In this document: one piece after another, positions 26,176-36,465 of the stretch
Numbering within the stretch: the stretch's first letter is position 1
Layout of the letters: the number at the start of each line of letters is the position of its first letter
Assembly (NCBI GenBank): GCA_016278485.1
Contig: JADQBT010000013.1
Coordinates: forward strand, 1 to 64,000
Reading direction: 5' to 3'
DNA length: 64,000 nucleotides
DNA from: Halanaerobiales bacterium
Lineage (GTDB): Bacteria > Bacillota > Halanaerobiia > Halanaerobiales > Halanaerobiaceae
Notes under the pieces: model-generated
What the model saw: the letters and a program-made list of their open reading frames with translations, nothing else
Told to the model about the DNA's origin: nothing
The model's database searches: none
Made by a program: the position numbers and the translations under genes

Positions 26176-27597
26176 ATGGATTATAATTGGCTCTCCCTTA
26201 TCCCCCTCTTGGTAGTTATCCCCATTGTGATCTGGACAAAACAGGTGATACCTGGTTTGGTCTTAGGCTTAATAGTTGGTTCCTATCTCATGGAACCTTC
26301 CCTACTGGGAGGACTAGAAAAAAGCATCTTTTATATTAGCAATAATTTAGCAAAAGAAAATAACATACTTATCGTTCTTTTCTTATATTTATTTTCAGGA
26401 CTCATTGAAATAATTAAAGTTGCGGGAGGAATTAAAGGTTTCGCTGAAGCAGTATCTGAGAAAATAAAAAATAAAAAGGAAGCAATGATTTTGACCTGGT
26501 TTTCAACAATTGGCACTTTTACTGCCCCAACTTTCCGCGTTGTTACTGTCACACCAATTATGAAAGCACTATTAGAAAGATTAAACATGCCAGCAAGAGA
26601 GTTAGCTTTTATGATTGAGACGACCTCGACTCCAATTATTGTCATTATGCCTATTGCTACAGCATTTGTTGGATATATGACATCACTTATTAGAATAGGA
26701 TTAGCCAATAACGGAATTGAGCAGGATGCCTATCTTTTATTTATTAAAAGTATTCCCTATAACTTTTTTGCGATCTTAATGATCTTACTTGGTATCTATT
26801 TAAGTTTTTTCCACCAGCAACAAAAAGAAGCTCTTGAGAATAATCATAAAACCAAAAGCGGCCTGCAGGAAACACGTGAAAAAGACTGGCATGATTGTCA
26901 TCCAGTTGTTGCCAAAGACTTACCTGCAAAACCCCTTAATCTCTTGTTGCCGCTATTTTTACTTTTTGGCTTAACTTTTTTCATTACCTGGCTAAATGGT
27001 TACCAAAAAGGACGATCTATCCTGGAATCTTTTCTGAAAGCAGAAGTATTATTAGCAATGGTTATCGCCATTATGATAACTATATTTTTAACAATAATAT
27101 TTTTCTTGTTTCAAAAAATCTCATTCCAAAAAATAACCAGTCATTTTATTATCGGTGGAAATGAATTAATGAAAGTAATACTTTTACTCACCATAGTCTG
27201 GGCTCTAGCTGCAGTAACTGAAGATTTGGGGTTATCTGATTTCATAATGAAAATAGCTGATTGGATACCAGGTCTCTTAATAACGCCTGGCCTATTTGTA
27301 ATTGGTGCACTATTATCCTATCTGCTTGGTTCCAGTTGGGGATCCTGGGGTATCCTAATGCCTCTAGGAATATCTTTAGCCTATGCCAGTCAGATAGAGC
27401 TCCCGCTAGTGATAGGAGCTGTCTTTGCAGGTGGAACCTTTGGTGCATTCTCTTCTCCCATCAGCGGCACAACTATCTTAATTACAAAGATTCTAGAATT
27501 ACCAACATTAGAATACGCAAGATATAAATTGAAGCCTGCTTTATATGCTGCAGTAGCCTCTGCTATTTTATATGCTATATTACCATTATTGTTTTAA
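26176..27597 (+). CDS. NhaC family Na+/H+ antiporter or related transporter
   Basis: About 473 residues and eleven to twelve membrane helices, starting at the ATG at 26176 with AAAGGTGG upstream. Segments such as TWFSTIGTFTAPTFRVVTVTPIM, SSWGSWGILMPLGISLAY and SSPISGTTILI match the NhaC family, which exchanges Na+ for H+ or carries organic acids and amino acids. It is 50 bases after cysK and may share its transcript; a role in moving a sulfur amino acid or in sodium balance are both possible. Confidence 0.78.
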   Translation: MDYNWLSLIPLLVVIPIVIWTKQVIPGLVLGLIVGSYLMEPSLLGGLEKSIFYISNNLAKENNILIVLFLYLFSGLIEIIKVAGGIKGFAEAVSEKIKNKKEAMILTWFSTIGTFTAPTFRVVTVTPIMKALLERLNMPARELAFMIETTSTPIIVIMPIATAFVGYMTSLIRIGLANNGIEQDAYLLFIKSIPYNFFAILMILLGIYLSFFHQQQKEALENNHKTKSGLQETREKDWHDCHPVVAKDLPAKPLNLLLPLFLLFGLTFFITWLNGYQKGRSILESFLKAEVLLAMVIAIMITIFLTIIFFLFQKISFQKITSHFIIGGNELMKVILLLTIVWALAAVTEDLGLSDFIMKIADWIPGLLITPGLFVIGALLSYLLGSSWGSWGILMPLGISLAYASQIELPLVIGAVFAGGTFGAFSSPISGTTILITKILELPTLEYARYKLKPALYAAVASAILYAILPLLF

Positions 27598-27641
27598 TTG
27601 TATTATACAACTATCTAGTTAAAAAAATATAAATAAAAAAA

Positions 27642-27718
27642 TGGTCGGAGCGAAAGGATTTGAACCTTCGACCCCCTGTTCCCAAAACAGGTGCGCTACC
27701 AAACTGCGCCACGCTCCG
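27642..27718 (-). tRNA. tRNA-Pro (anticodon TGG)
   Basis: Complete cloverleaf on minus: acceptor CGGAGCG/CGCTCCG, anticodon stem CCTGT/ACAGG with loop TTTGGGA giving TGG, T-arm GGTTCAAATCC, discriminator A and encoded CCA. An apparent plus-strand reading frame starting at 27641 is antisense to it and not a gene. Confidence 0.95.
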
Positions 27719-27819
27719 TCAACGACAATTACTATTGTATACAAAATTACGCATAAGGTCAAAATACGTTTAAAGCAATTATGGACGTTGAGTACATTTT
27801 ATAAAGACTATACTATCAT

Positions 27820-28425
27820 TTACTCGCTATATCTCCCCAATAATATTCCCTTCAACTTTTCTAGTGCCTTTGCGCGATGACTAATCTGATTCTTTTCATC
27901 TGCACTTAATTCAGCCATTGTTTTATTTTTCTCTGGTAAAAAAAAGACTGGATCATAACCAAAACCATTATTGCCACGTGGTTGATCAATAATCATACCT
28001 GGACAAATTCCCTGCACAGTTAATTCTTCTTCTGAAAAAGGGTCAACTACGGCAATTACAGAAACAAAGGCAGCAGTCTTTTCCTCAGTGGGAACATCTT
28101 CTAGCTTCTTTAGAAGCTTTTGATAGTTTTCCTGGTCAGTAGCATTACTTCCAGCATAACGAGCAGAATAGATGCCTGGTGCTCCATTTAAATAATCTAC
28201 GACTAAGCCTGAATCATCAGCCATAATTATTTCATTTAGCTCCTGAGCACGTGTTCTGGCCTTCTTTAGGGCATTTTCAGCAAAAGTAGCTCCATCTTCA
28301 ATTACTTCACTTAAATTTTCAGCTTGAGGTGGGCCCATAATTTCCAACGGAAGATCAGCAAAAAATTGTTTAATCTCCCTAATCTTACCTTGATTGGAAC
28401 TGGCCACAATTATCTTTTCACACAT
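27820..28425 (-). CDS. rdgB: XTP/dITP diphosphatase (RdgB/HAM1)
   Basis: A 201-residue house-cleaning pyrophosphatase that hydrolyses XTP and dITP to monophosphates. It opens with IIVASSNQGKIREIKQFF, has the metal-binding ADDSGLVVDYLNGAPGIYSARYAG and ends with the NNGFGYDPVFF and ISHRAKAL motifs. It overlaps the stop of rph by one base; rph-rdgB is a common Firmicute pair. Confidence 0.93.
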   Translation of the reverse strand: MCEKIIVASSNQGKIREIKQFFADLPLEIMGPPQAENLSEVIEDGATFAENALKKARTRAQELNEIIMADDSGLVVDYLNGAPGIYSARYAGSNATDQENYQKLLKKLEDVPTEEKTAAFVSVIAVVDPFSEEELTVQGICPGMIIDQPRGNNGFGYDPVFFLPEKNKTMAELSADEKNQISHRAKALEKLKGILLGRYSE

Positions 28426-29153
28426 TAAGCTTGGTCCAGACTCTTTTGTTGGGCTACAATCAGTTCACCAATACCTTTTTCTGCCAAGGCCATCAACTTA
28501 TCAAGCTCTTGTCGAGTAAAAGGTTCCTCTTCTGCTGTACCCTGAACTTCAATAATCTTGCCAGCTCCAGTCATCACTACATTCATATCTACTTGAGCCG
28601 CAAAATCTTCCACATATTGCAGATCAAGAAGTGGTCTGCCGTCAACAATGCCAACACTGGTTGCTGCCATATAATCACTGAGTGGACTTTCGTCAATTTT
28701 TTCTTCATCTAACAACTGATTTACTGCATCTACTAAAGCTACATAAGCTCCAGTAACAGAAGCAGTTCTAGTGCCACCATCAGCCTGAATTACATCACAA
28801 TCTATCCAGACCGTCCTCTCGCCAATCTTAGAAAGATCAATAATTGACCGTAAACTACGCCCAATTAGTCTCTGTATTTCCTGTGTTCTACCACTTAATT
28901 TTCTTCTGGCCGCTTCTCTAGTGGAGCGTGATTGGGTTGAACCAGGTAAAAGTGAATATTCTGCTGTTAACCAACCCTGATTTTTCCCTCGCAAGAAATA
29001 GGGAACCCCATCTTCTACTGAAGCTGTACAAATAACCATTGTGTCTCCTGTTTCAACTAAAACTGATCCTGCCGCATATTTAGTATAATTTCTTGTAAAT
29101 TTAACTTCCCGTAATTGATCAAAATCTCTACCATCAACTCTATTTTCTAACAC
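28425..29153 (-). CDS. rph: Ribonuclease PH
   Basis: A 242-residue phosphorolytic 3'-5' exonuclease that trims tRNA precursors. Family phrases include [44 protein letters not shown] and [14 protein letters not shown]. It is 23 bases after the P-loop protein of the glutamate mutase operon and directly ahead of rdgB, so the housekeeping pair may be carried by read-through from the fermentation operon. Confidence 0.93.
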   Translation of the reverse strand: MLENRVDGRDFDQLREVKFTRNYTKYAAGSVLVETGDTMVICTASVEDGVPYFLRGKNQGWLTAEYSLLPGSTQSRSTREAARRKLSGRTQEIQRLIGRSLRSIIDLSKIGERTVWIDCDVIQADGGTRTASVTGAYVALVDAVNQLLDEEKIDESPLSDYMAATSVGIVDGRPLLDLQYVEDFAAQVDMNVVMTGAGKIIEVQGTAEEEPFTRQELDKLMALAEKGIGELIVAQQKSLDQA

Positions 29154-29176
29154 TAAAATCCCCCTCGATTTATTCT

Positions 29177-30076
29177 TTAAAGTTTTGTTAATTGGAACTG
29201 GCTTCGTTCTTCCCCGACCTGACCTGCTAGTAAATAAAACCCAGTCCTTGGGTCAACTCGATAATCATCTAATAAATGAAAACCTTTCACCAGCTCAGTT
29301 CTTTTCATATGAATCCGTGGGCCAGTACATAAATATTTTTGATCCCCAATCTGAATATGTTCATCATCAACATAACTTACTTTCATACTATTTTCAATCA
29401 TGGCTTTTACTTCTTCTTCTATTTCTTTGATAGAAAAATCTGGTTTTTCATCAAACTGCAAGACAAAACCACTCTTAACATCACTATGTAAAGGTGGGCG
29501 CATATATCCCCTTTTTTCAATAGCCATTGCTGTCAGATCTTCTGCAGTATGGGCCATGCGCCGAGCAGTAATAGACTTATAAACAATTTTTTTAATCTCA
29601 CTCGGTTTGGGGCCAAAAACACCGGGCCGAGTCACAATCACTTCTTCTCCAATGCCAATTAACATATCTGGTGTTATTTTTAAATAAGAGGCAATCAGAT
29701 CAAAGTGTTCTACTACTACTCTTTTTCCTTTAAGTACAGCCTTTTCAATCGCTCGCGCTAACTCCCAGGGCTGGCTAAAGGCAGTTTCAAATCTGATATC
29801 AACATGATAAGTATGACCAATAAATTCCTCTTCTTCATATTCACTTAAAACAGGTAGAGGCCGAACATTAATCCCTTGATCATCATTTGTCAAAATTAAG
29901 CCAGGAAACATACCTTTAATCAGAAGTGATTTACCAGCACCAGCATCACCCACCATCCCGACCAGCTTATCACTTGCATTAAGATATTTCTGTGAAATAT
30001 TATTCCCAAGTACTATTAATCTATCCTTACCACGAGGTGCATAATATACCGAATGGGCAAAACTTTCTGCTAACAT
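29177..30076 (-). CDS. P-loop protein of glutamate mutase clusters ('alanine-tRNA synthetase second additional domain')
   Basis: A 299-residue protein with a Walker A motif GDAGAGKS at residues 43-50 and a strand-rich C-terminal part with [20 protein letters not shown]. Proteins like this are annotated in Clostridia as carrying the second additional domain of alanyl-tRNA synthetase, and they accompany glutamate mutase genes, but I cannot name an activity. It is 80 bases after DUF4387. An ATP-dependent role in the methylaspartate pathway or in enzyme maintenance is conceivable. Confidence 0.6.
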   Translation of the reverse strand: MLAESFAHSVYYAPRGKDRLIVLGNNISQKYLNASDKLVGMVGDAGAGKSLLIKGMFPGLILTNDDQGINVRPLPVLSEYEEEEFIGHTYHVDIRFETAFSQPWELARAIEKAVLKGKRVVVEHFDLIASYLKITPDMLIGIGEEVIVTRPGVFGPKPSEIKKIVYKSITARRMAHTAEDLTAMAIEKRGYMRPPLHSDVKSGFVLQFDEKPDFSIKEIEEEVKAMIENSMKVSYVDDEHIQIGDQKYLCTGPRIHMKRTELVKGFHLLDDYRVDPRTGFYLLAGQVGEERSQFQLTKL

Positions 30077-30156
30077 AGTCAGCTCCTTTAAGTTACAAAT
30101 TGCTATTATTTAGTAATTTAATCTTATCTTATTTAAGCCTACTAGTCAATATTAGC

Positions 30157-30465
30157 TCAAAGCTCTAAAGTAAGAAGTGGTGCATGTTGCTGGGCTCCAT
30201 AAACATCTCTTTCCCCAACAGCACCTGCAGATAAAGGTCGGCGAATTGTAAATTTAATCGCATGGGCAGGTTTAAAATCTATCACAGAAATAACATCCTC
30301 TGCTTTAATTCCATAAAGTTTAGTAATCATCTTTTTATTAATTAAATCAGCCTCTTTTACCTTGCGATAAGCTGCTTCATCTTTAAAGATCAGATCAAAA
30401 GTAATTGCATATGGGCCAGCATTTTTACTCCTAATCACATCAACATATTCTCTGATTGAAGCCAT
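30157..30465 (-). CDS. DUF4387 protein (AtuA partner)
   Basis: A 102-residue protein with the DUF4387 features REYVDVIRSKNAGPYAITFD near the start and VGERDVYGAQQHAP near the end. It regularly follows AtuA/DUF1446 genes, and in some genomes is fused to them, suggesting one enzyme of two chains. The start codon overlaps the stop of the AtuA-like gene by one base (TAATG). Function unproven. Confidence 0.8.
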   Translation of the reverse strand: MASIREYVDVIRSKNAGPYAITFDLIFKDEAAYRKVKEADLINKKMITKLYGIKAEDVISVIDFKPAHAIKFTIRRPLSAGAVGERDVYGAQQHAPLLTLEL

Positions 30466-31844
30466 TAATCATCACTCCTTTTAGCACCGATATTGACTAT
30501 TTGCATAGGAAAATATGCAACTGGATCATCAACTTCCAGGAGATGATGTAAGCTAAATTCATAGACCTCGCCTGCTTTAAAATCTGATGGAGAATAAGGA
30601 AAAGCAAGATTTCCTGCTGTTGCCACCCGGCCTGGATAACCATAATGGAGCATTGAGGAACGGGCAAAACTACAGATAGTATTTGCCAACTGCTGTGTAT
30701 CAGCCACTACCTCAATTATTATCCCTAACTCATGAGACGTTACTTCTTGCACAGGTTCTAAGGCACCCATCACACCATCTTTACCATATATTCTAAAAAG
30801 CAGTTGATAAGAGTCGTCATTTAGTTCAGTAAAATTATCATTAACCATCTTGCGTACTTCATCTATAATTTCATCAATCTGATCGATCATAATTGCATCA
30901 CGGGTACCAGCAATGGAAATAGTACGATAACCTACTCTTCTGGCACCTTCTAATTTAAGTGTATAAATTTCATCTGCTACAAATTTACTGCCGCTAACTT
31001 TAACCCGGCGTTCATCCAACTCCTCAAATGCACTATTAGTCAAATTAATAACCCCACCTGGGCCATGCAGATGATAAGGATCGGCCTTTTCATAGAGAGT
31101 ATGGGCCGCAACTGATGTCACCGTACAGCGCCTTTTATTATTTAAAGGCTCTAAGATAAAATGATCATCACGCAAAGTGCCAAACATACAATCACTACCA
31201 CTGCCTGGATCAGCAGCAATACTTGCACATTCTAATATTTTACCCATATGTAGCGCCAATCCTGCTGGTAGACCAGCTTTAATAGCCGGTGCAGCAAATA
31301 CAACCGGATCATAAGCCCGACCAGCTAGAATTAAATCAGGTTCTTCTTCCAGAGCTTTGATAATAGGCTCAACACCCATCTGTGCTACAATATTTGTTGT
31401 ATCTGACAACTGATCTTTAGTTAATTCTTCAGCCGGAGCTAATGGTTTTAACTTACCCTGATTAAACTTTTCTTCAACTTCAGCTTTAGCAAGTTCTGCT
31501 TGGATAACTACTGTCTGCAAAATAAGACCTGTTTCAGCGGCAATCTCTCGCACAATTTCAACTGTCCAATCTAAATGGCTATTAGCGCCTGAGCCGCCTG
31601 CTGTGCCTACTAGTACAGGAATATTATGCTCCTTGCCAGCTTTTATCATGATCTTTAGATCGCGTTTGACTGCCTCTTTATCTGTAAAAGAAATTCCTGC
31701 TCCCAGGTAATATGGCCCGGGATCTGTTGAGCCAGCATCTACTGCAATAGCATCTGGCTTTTTAGCTAATCCTTTTGCAAAAGATTCTTCGGGAAAACCA
31801 TAACCTAATATTGCTGTTGGTGATAAAATTTTGATTTCTCGCAT
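30465..31844 (-). CDS. AtuA-like protein (DUF1446)
   Basis: A 459-residue protein of the acyclic terpene utilisation AtuA family: ILGYGFPEESFAKGL near the start, GTAGGSGANSHLDWTVEIVR, LAGRAYDPVVFAAPAI and DPYHLHGPGGVINLTN. The family acts in degradation of branched acids but its chemistry is unsettled. Here it lies 4 bases after methylaspartate ammonia-lyase, whose product is mesaconate, a branched unsaturated dicarboxylate. Action on mesaconate or citramalate with the DUF4387 partner is an attractive inference. Confidence 0.75.
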   Translation of the reverse strand: MREIKILSPTAILGYGFPEESFAKGLAKKPDAIAVDAGSTDPGPYYLGAGISFTDKEAVKRDLKIMIKAGKEHNIPVLVGTAGGSGANSHLDWTVEIVREIAAETGLILQTVVIQAELAKAEVEEKFNQGKLKPLAPAEELTKDQLSDTTNIVAQMGVEPIIKALEEEPDLILAGRAYDPVVFAAPAIKAGLPAGLALHMGKILECASIAADPGSGSDCMFGTLRDDHFILEPLNNKRRCTVTSVAAHTLYEKADPYHLHGPGGVINLTNSAFEELDERRVKVSGSKFVADEIYTLKLEGARRVGYRTISIAGTRDAIMIDQIDEIIDEVRKMVNDNFTELNDDSYQLLFRIYGKDGVMGALEPVQEVTSHELGIIIEVVADTQQLANTICSFARSSMLHYGYPGRVATAGNLAFPYSPSDFKAGEVYEFSLHHLLEVDDPVAYFPMQIVNIGAKRSDD

Positions 31845-31848
31845 TTAT

Positions 31849-33123
31849 TTACACCTCTGATTCCTGTTTTGCCTGAGTTATCTCTTTACGTGTCGCCATT
31901 AACCTGAGCACCCGTTGCATTTCATTAAAAACAATCATCATACCTTCATCAACACCCATCCCTGGTTTTGCCAGGATTTGATCTGGTCTGGTTGCCAGAG
32001 CAATATCTGTACTGATCCGTGCCGAGAGGTCAGTTTCATTACAGGTTCCACCCTGATAGGCACCTACTCCATGTTCTTTACAATAAAGAACTGCTTCAAT
32101 TGTATTATTGATACCACCCAGATCAGGTGTCTTAATCTGTACCATATCTGCCGCCTCAGCATCTACAAAAGCTTTAATATCAGCAAAGGTATTACACCAC
32201 TCATCTGCCACTAACTCCACCTGAGAGCCACGCTGCTTTAATTGTTTACGCAATTCTGCCATCTGAGCAATCTGATCAGCTCGATTACCAGCATCCATCG
32301 GTCCTTCAATGCGGAGACCATATGGAGCCGCTTCTTGACCCAATTCAACTAGATAATCAGCCATCGCAGCAATGTCATCTGCAAAAGCCTGACCAATTGT
32401 GCCATAAACATCAAGATGAAAGACTGGTTGATAATTATCTCCCCCAATAGTCTCTACTCTGCCCTTAAGCCAGGCTACATATTGTTGCAGTTTCTCACCT
32501 TTTGCACCTAACTTAGCTGCTACATTATTAATCAATCCATGTGGCAGTACATCTGCTTTTTTAATAATTATTTTATCAACATTTAGGTAGCGGTCATCAC
32601 CAGTCTGAGCAAAAATTGGCAAAGCTTTCAGCTCTGGTTTTAGATTATACTCTGCTAAGACCACTTCTGTTCTTGTTATATTTTTGGTCTTAGCAACTGC
32701 ATCGAGCAGAGCCTGGGTCATCCCATAGCGAATTGCTGTATGCAGTCTTTTTCCCTGACGTTGATAATCATCTATTAACACTGCTAAGCGACGAAAACTG
32801 TCTAACTCTTCTCCTATTAACAGATCGGCAAGTTCATTTTCAATTACTTTAATAAAATCTCCGGCCAAAAAAAGAGGATCCCTACCGCCAGTACCTGAAT
32901 ATTGTACAGCAGCACAGTCTCCTTTAGCTACCTGACCATCGGAGAGTATAATCATTACTGAGATTGATTCACCTGCCTGACGCACATTTGAAAAACCTTC
33001 TGTCGCTGGATTACCTTGATAGGAAAATCCATCTTCACTCGCTCCATTTTTAATCGCAAGTTGATCATCAAAATAAAAACCTGTCAAGCCGGCTGAAGCA
33101 ACTACATTTTCTATTGTTAGCAA
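31849..33123 (-). CDS. mal: Methylaspartate ammonia-lyase
   Basis: About 424 residues, an enolase-superfamily enzyme turning (2S,3S)-3-methylaspartate into mesaconate and ammonia. I start at a TTG (33123) because GAGGTG stands 6 bases upstream and the sequence then aligns with the family's usual N-terminus; the longer frame to 33159 runs into mutE. Visible family features are GLTGFYFDDQLAIK, AAVQYSGTGGRDPLF, HLDVYGTIG, VADEWCNTFADIKAF and the catalytic lysine in VQIKTPDLGG. It is in the order mutS-mutL-mutE-mal, the classic glutamate fermentation set. Confidence 0.92.
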   Translation of the reverse strand: MLTIENVVASAGLTGFYFDDQLAIKNGASEDGFSYQGNPATEGFSNVRQAGESISVMIILSDGQVAKGDCAAVQYSGTGGRDPLFLAGDFIKVIENELADLLIGEELDSFRRLAVLIDDYQRQGKRLHTAIRYGMTQALLDAVAKTKNITRTEVVLAEYNLKPELKALPIFAQTGDDRYLNVDKIIIKKADVLPHGLINNVAAKLGAKGEKLQQYVAWLKGRVETIGGDNYQPVFHLDVYGTIGQAFADDIAAMADYLVELGQEAAPYGLRIEGPMDAGNRADQIAQMAELRKQLKQRGSQVELVADEWCNTFADIKAFVDAEAADMVQIKTPDLGGINNTIEAVLYCKEHGVGAYQGGTCNETDLSARISTDIALATRPDQILAKPGMGVDEGMMIVFNEMQRVLRLMATRKEITQAKQESEV

Positions 33124-33139
33124 TTTATCCACCTCACAA

Positions 33140-34597
33140 TTAGTCGCGTGGTCTCCCAATTAACATTCCTTTACCGATTGCATAAATATCATCAATTACC
33201 ATCTGAAAACTAACATCACGTTCCTCAAATTGAGCTCGTTCATCTAATTTTTTTTCGTGAAATGCTTGTACTTCTTTGCCAAAAGGAAGTTTGCCTGTAT
33301 TTAGAAACCTGACTGCCCCATGGTTATCCCGTGCTGGCATAATCTTACCAGAATTATACCGACTGGGCGCAAATGGGATATCAAGAATACCTGCTTCAAA
33401 AGCACGTACTGCTCCTCTAGCCCAGTCACCATCTCCTATTTCTAGCACTCGGGCCAGAATCTGATCTACTTCTTTACTGATCATTTCTTTTTCTATATCA
33501 AGACGCTTTGTCTGTTCAATTCCTTGATCCTGCAACATATTCACAATCTGCTTGGTAGTTTTTAAGCCAGCAGCGTTTGCCTCTCTAGTAGGAATCCCCA
33601 TTGCCTCATGCGGTGTCTTAACAATCACTTTTGTCGCTCGACCGAGAGCGGCTGCAGCAGACCCCCAGCTTATTACTGCATAAGCCTTTGCTTCATCTTG
33701 AGGAAAACCACCCATCCATTGGTGAAAAACTGTTGTAACCTGGACATCTGCATGACCTGCCTCTGCCAGATATCTTTTAGAAAGATCGCGCAATGTCTGC
33801 AGAGCGGCTACATCCTGAATCAAATTGCCATTCTGGCCATAACCAAGGCTTAAATATTTTACGCCCTGTTCAGCAGCCAGTAATGCCTCTAAGATCCCGA
33901 CACTATGTGAAATAGATGGTGGGACTAATGTTCCTGTAAGAGGACCAAAGGGTTCACGATTGATATTAATCCCCTGTTCCTGATAATAACCAATCAGACG
34001 ATCTACGTATTGCCAATGAGAAATTGTATCAGCTGGATCAACTCTTTTTGCATAAGGCAAGTTATAGGATAACCCACCTCCTTCAAAATCTGTAAATCCA
34101 CCTGCCAGTGTAATTTCAGCCAGAAGTCTGGCATCTGGAGTACCATGGCGCACCTGAACAGGAGCAGGAATAGCCTCAATCACACCCCGACAGATACCAA
34201 CTCCATGATTAACAGCTGGAAAGCCATTGAGCATTGATCTGCCCATCTCCCGACTTTCTTTAATACCATTTTCTGCTTCACGGTATTGATTCTGTCTGGT
34301 ATAGCTATCAATTGTGGTTGGAAGCAGATCTGCTTCTCCTTCTTCCAATAAAAATTGCAAAAGTGAAATATGTTCTTCTGGCAAAGCTACTCCAGCGCGT
34401 GGCTGAATGAGGGTTTTACCCTGACGATCAGCCTGAGTAATGACCGGTACCATCCGCTTTTTTTCATCCATTGCTTGATGATATTTAAAAGCTTCTTTGA
34501 GATCAACATCTTCCCCTGTTGGCCAACCCTTAAGTACTTCTTCCCGTGCCGCTAGAAAATCCTTTTCCGCAATACGTTGATTAATAACTTCTTTCAC
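33140..34597 (-). CDS. glmE: Glutamate mutase (methylaspartate mutase) subunit E
   Basis: The 485-residue catalytic TIM-barrel subunit of adenosylcobalamin-dependent glutamate mutase, which rearranges L-glutamate into 3-methylaspartate. Strong family stretches are IQPRAGVALPEEHISLLQFL, GFPAVNHGVGICRGV, VRHGTPDARLLAEI and GGLSYNLPYAKRVD. Length matches the family. It works with the B12-binding subunit encoded at 36029-36451. Spacing of 33 bases from mutL places it in the same operon. Confidence 0.95.
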   Translation of the reverse strand: MKEVINQRIAEKDFLAAREEVLKGWPTGEDVDLKEAFKYHQAMDEKKRMVPVITQADRQGKTLIQPRAGVALPEEHISLLQFLLEEGEADLLPTTIDSYTRQNQYREAENGIKESREMGRSMLNGFPAVNHGVGICRGVIEAIPAPVQVRHGTPDARLLAEITLAGGFTDFEGGGLSYNLPYAKRVDPADTISHWQYVDRLIGYYQEQGININREPFGPLTGTLVPPSISHSVGILEALLAAEQGVKYLSLGYGQNGNLIQDVAALQTLRDLSKRYLAEAGHADVQVTTVFHQWMGGFPQDEAKAYAVISWGSAAAALGRATKVIVKTPHEAMGIPTREANAAGLKTTKQIVNMLQDQGIEQTKRLDIEKEMISKEVDQILARVLEIGDGDWARGAVRAFEAGILDIPFAPSRYNSGKIMPARDNHGAVRFLNTGKLPFGKEVQAFHEKKLDERAQFEERDVSFQMVIDDIYAIGKGMLIGRPRD

Positions 34598-34630
34598 AGT
34601 TAAGCCTCCCTAAATGAATAAACTATCAAT

Positions 34631-36025
34631 TTATAATTTCAATAAATATTTTTTCAGTAAAGCCAGTGCCTTGTCAGGAGCAACTCCTGCCAGTAGGCCT
34701 GTTGCAGCAAGTAAATATTTTTGATCAAGATAATATTCAGCTGCAAGTGGTGCTAATAATTCTGGTCTTTCTAAATCCTGATAACTTGTCCCAGCTAATA
34801 TAAAATCTGGCTGTTCGTGATTTACAATTACCCCACCAGTGCCAATCACTGTTTTGAGCTTAGTTAGATCTTTACCTGTTTGACTTTTAACAGCCCCCAT
34901 CGGCGTATAGGTTGTTTTTAGTTGACCGACATGCCTTTGCGTAGCTAACCTGGCCGCCAATCTACCAAGCAGACTATCAATATTTATCTCCTCTGCTGTC
35001 TGGGCCAGATAAGCTGGCTGATTATGTAATTTGGCCAGATACTCTTCTAAAGCAAAATCATCTAATGGTTCTGAAAAATACTCTTGGTAATAACGCTTTA
35101 ATTTCTTCTCACCAACTACCTGGACGAGAGAAGGGGCACTATAACGCATACCTAGATCTCCTTCAACTGTTCTCTTCTGATATGGTTCTTCTAAACCCTG
35201 CCAGTTGACTGCTCCATCTGTAGGATTTCCGGTAGCAATTGAATGCAGATCAGTCGTGGCACCTCCAATATCAACCACCAGCAACTCTCCCAGACCTGGC
35301 TCATCTTCTGTGCCATCTGCCAGTAAAGCTGCTGCTTCTAAAACAGCGGCTGGCGTTGGCATAATTACACCATCAATCAACTGATTGACCCGATCTAAGC
35401 CTTTTGCCTTGATGATCTTTTCTAAAAATATTTCTCTAATCTGCTCTCGGGCAGGTTTAATATTTAATTCTTCCAGACGTGGCATAACATTCTCGGTTAA
35501 ATAGATTTCTTTACCAGCCTCTGTCAACATATTTGCTACTTTTGCCTGAGCATTCCTATTTCCTGCAACTAGAATTGGTTGTTTTAAATTACTGGCAGCA
35601 ATTAATCTGGCATTATGCAAAATCACTTCCTGATTACCACCATCTGTTCCGCCTGCTAGTAATATAATATCTGGCTGCTCTTTTATAATATTATTTATAT
35701 CTTCCCCGGTTAACTGATAACTATAAGTTGCCAGCACCTTACTCCCAGCTCCCAGAGCGGCTCGCCTGGCTGCTTCTGCTGTCAGGGCAGGAACCAGTCC
35801 AATTGCAATAATTTTCAAGCCTCCAGCTGCACTACTACAGGCCAGTTTATAATCTGCAGTTTCCCAATCTGGCAACTGGGCCAAAGCTTTACTCAGACCT
35901 GTAGAAACATCTGTTTCAATAGTTGTAAAAGCCCTACCACTTGCAAGCAGGGTCAGATTATTAAGATCAAACAAACGTGCTTTTGTATAAGTACTACCAA
36001 TATCGATTAAAAGTGCGCGACTCAC
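34631..36025 (-). CDS. glmL: Glutamate mutase reactivating protein MutL/GlmL
   Basis: A 464-residue ASKHA-fold ATPase (MutL) that exchanges damaged cobalamin on glutamate mutase. It opens with ALLIDIGSTYTKARLFDL (phosphate loop 1), has ILLAGGTDGGN in the middle and VVDIGGATTDLHSI (phosphate loop 2), all typical. It lies 3 bases after mutS and carries the normal length. Confidence 0.93.
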   Translation of the reverse strand: MSRALLIDIGSTYTKARLFDLNNLTLLASGRAFTTIETDVSTGLSKALAQLPDWETADYKLACSSAAGGLKIIAIGLVPALTAEAARRAALGAGSKVLATYSYQLTGEDINNIIKEQPDIILLAGGTDGGNQEVILHNARLIAASNLKQPILVAGNRNAQAKVANMLTEAGKEIYLTENVMPRLEELNIKPAREQIREIFLEKIIKAKGLDRVNQLIDGVIMPTPAAVLEAAALLADGTEDEPGLGELLVVDIGGATTDLHSIATGNPTDGAVNWQGLEEPYQKRTVEGDLGMRYSAPSLVQVVGEKKLKRYYQEYFSEPLDDFALEEYLAKLHNQPAYLAQTAEEINIDSLLGRLAARLATQRHVGQLKTTYTPMGAVKSQTGKDLTKLKTVIGTGGVIVNHEQPDFILAGTSYQDLERPELLAPLAAEYYLDQKYLLAATGLLAGVAPDKALALLKKYLLKL

Positions 36026-36028
36026 CGC

Positions 36029-36451
36029 TTAAACACCTCTGAGCGCTAGGTCTTCTTTCAGATCACTGATTGCTTCCTCTGGCATTGTTCCTGGGGGATA
36101 AGCTCTGTTAAAACCCATCTTTAAGAAAAGATCCTCCACTTTCGACCATTCCTGTTTACCAATAACTAAATTCCCACCTATATACATCATTACATCGCCA
36201 ATGCCAGCCTCAACAGCTTTATCTCTTAGTCCACGGCAGTCCATCTCCCCATGACCATAAAGAGATGAAACCCAGATTGCATCAGCACCAGTCTCTAAAG
36301 CGGCTTCTATAAACTCTTTCTGTGATGCCATTACCCCAATATTTACAACTTTTATTGCCGCCTCTTCTAAAGCATGTGCTAAAATTTGATTGCCAACTGC
36401 ATGCACATCTGCGCCAATTACACCTAATACTACTGTAGCTTGTTGAGTCAA
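36029..36451 (-). CDS. glmS: Glutamate mutase B12-binding subunit S
   Basis: A 140-residue cobalamin-binding domain. The D-x-H-x-x-G motif (DVHAVG, D15, H17) provides the histidine that coordinates cobalt in the base-off/His-on mode, and [15 protein letters not shown] and [12 protein letters not shown] are family motifs. With subunit E it forms the active mutase. It follows murI by 14 bases, so the fermentation operon begins at or before murI. Confidence 0.95.
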   Translation of the reverse strand: MTQQATVVLGVIGADVHAVGNQILAHALEEAAIKVVNIGVMASQKEFIEAALETGADAIWVSSLYGHGEMDCRGLRDKAVEAGIGDVMMYIGGNLVIGKQEWSKVEDLFLKMGFNRAYPPGTMPEEAISDLKEDLALRGV

Positions 36452-36465
36452 TTTAATTCCTCCTG

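Noticed and set aside
27598-27613. MarR operator copy (TTGTATTATACAA) after the NhaC gene
   Set aside because: It shares 14 bases with the permease promoter block, but lies downstream of a gene with no promoter to control; probably chance in AT-rich sequence.
27641-27880. Plus-strand frame starting MVGAKGFEPSTPC
   Set aside because: It is the antisense of tRNA-Pro, a well-known false protein arising from tRNA genes; no ribosome site and no family beyond the artefact.
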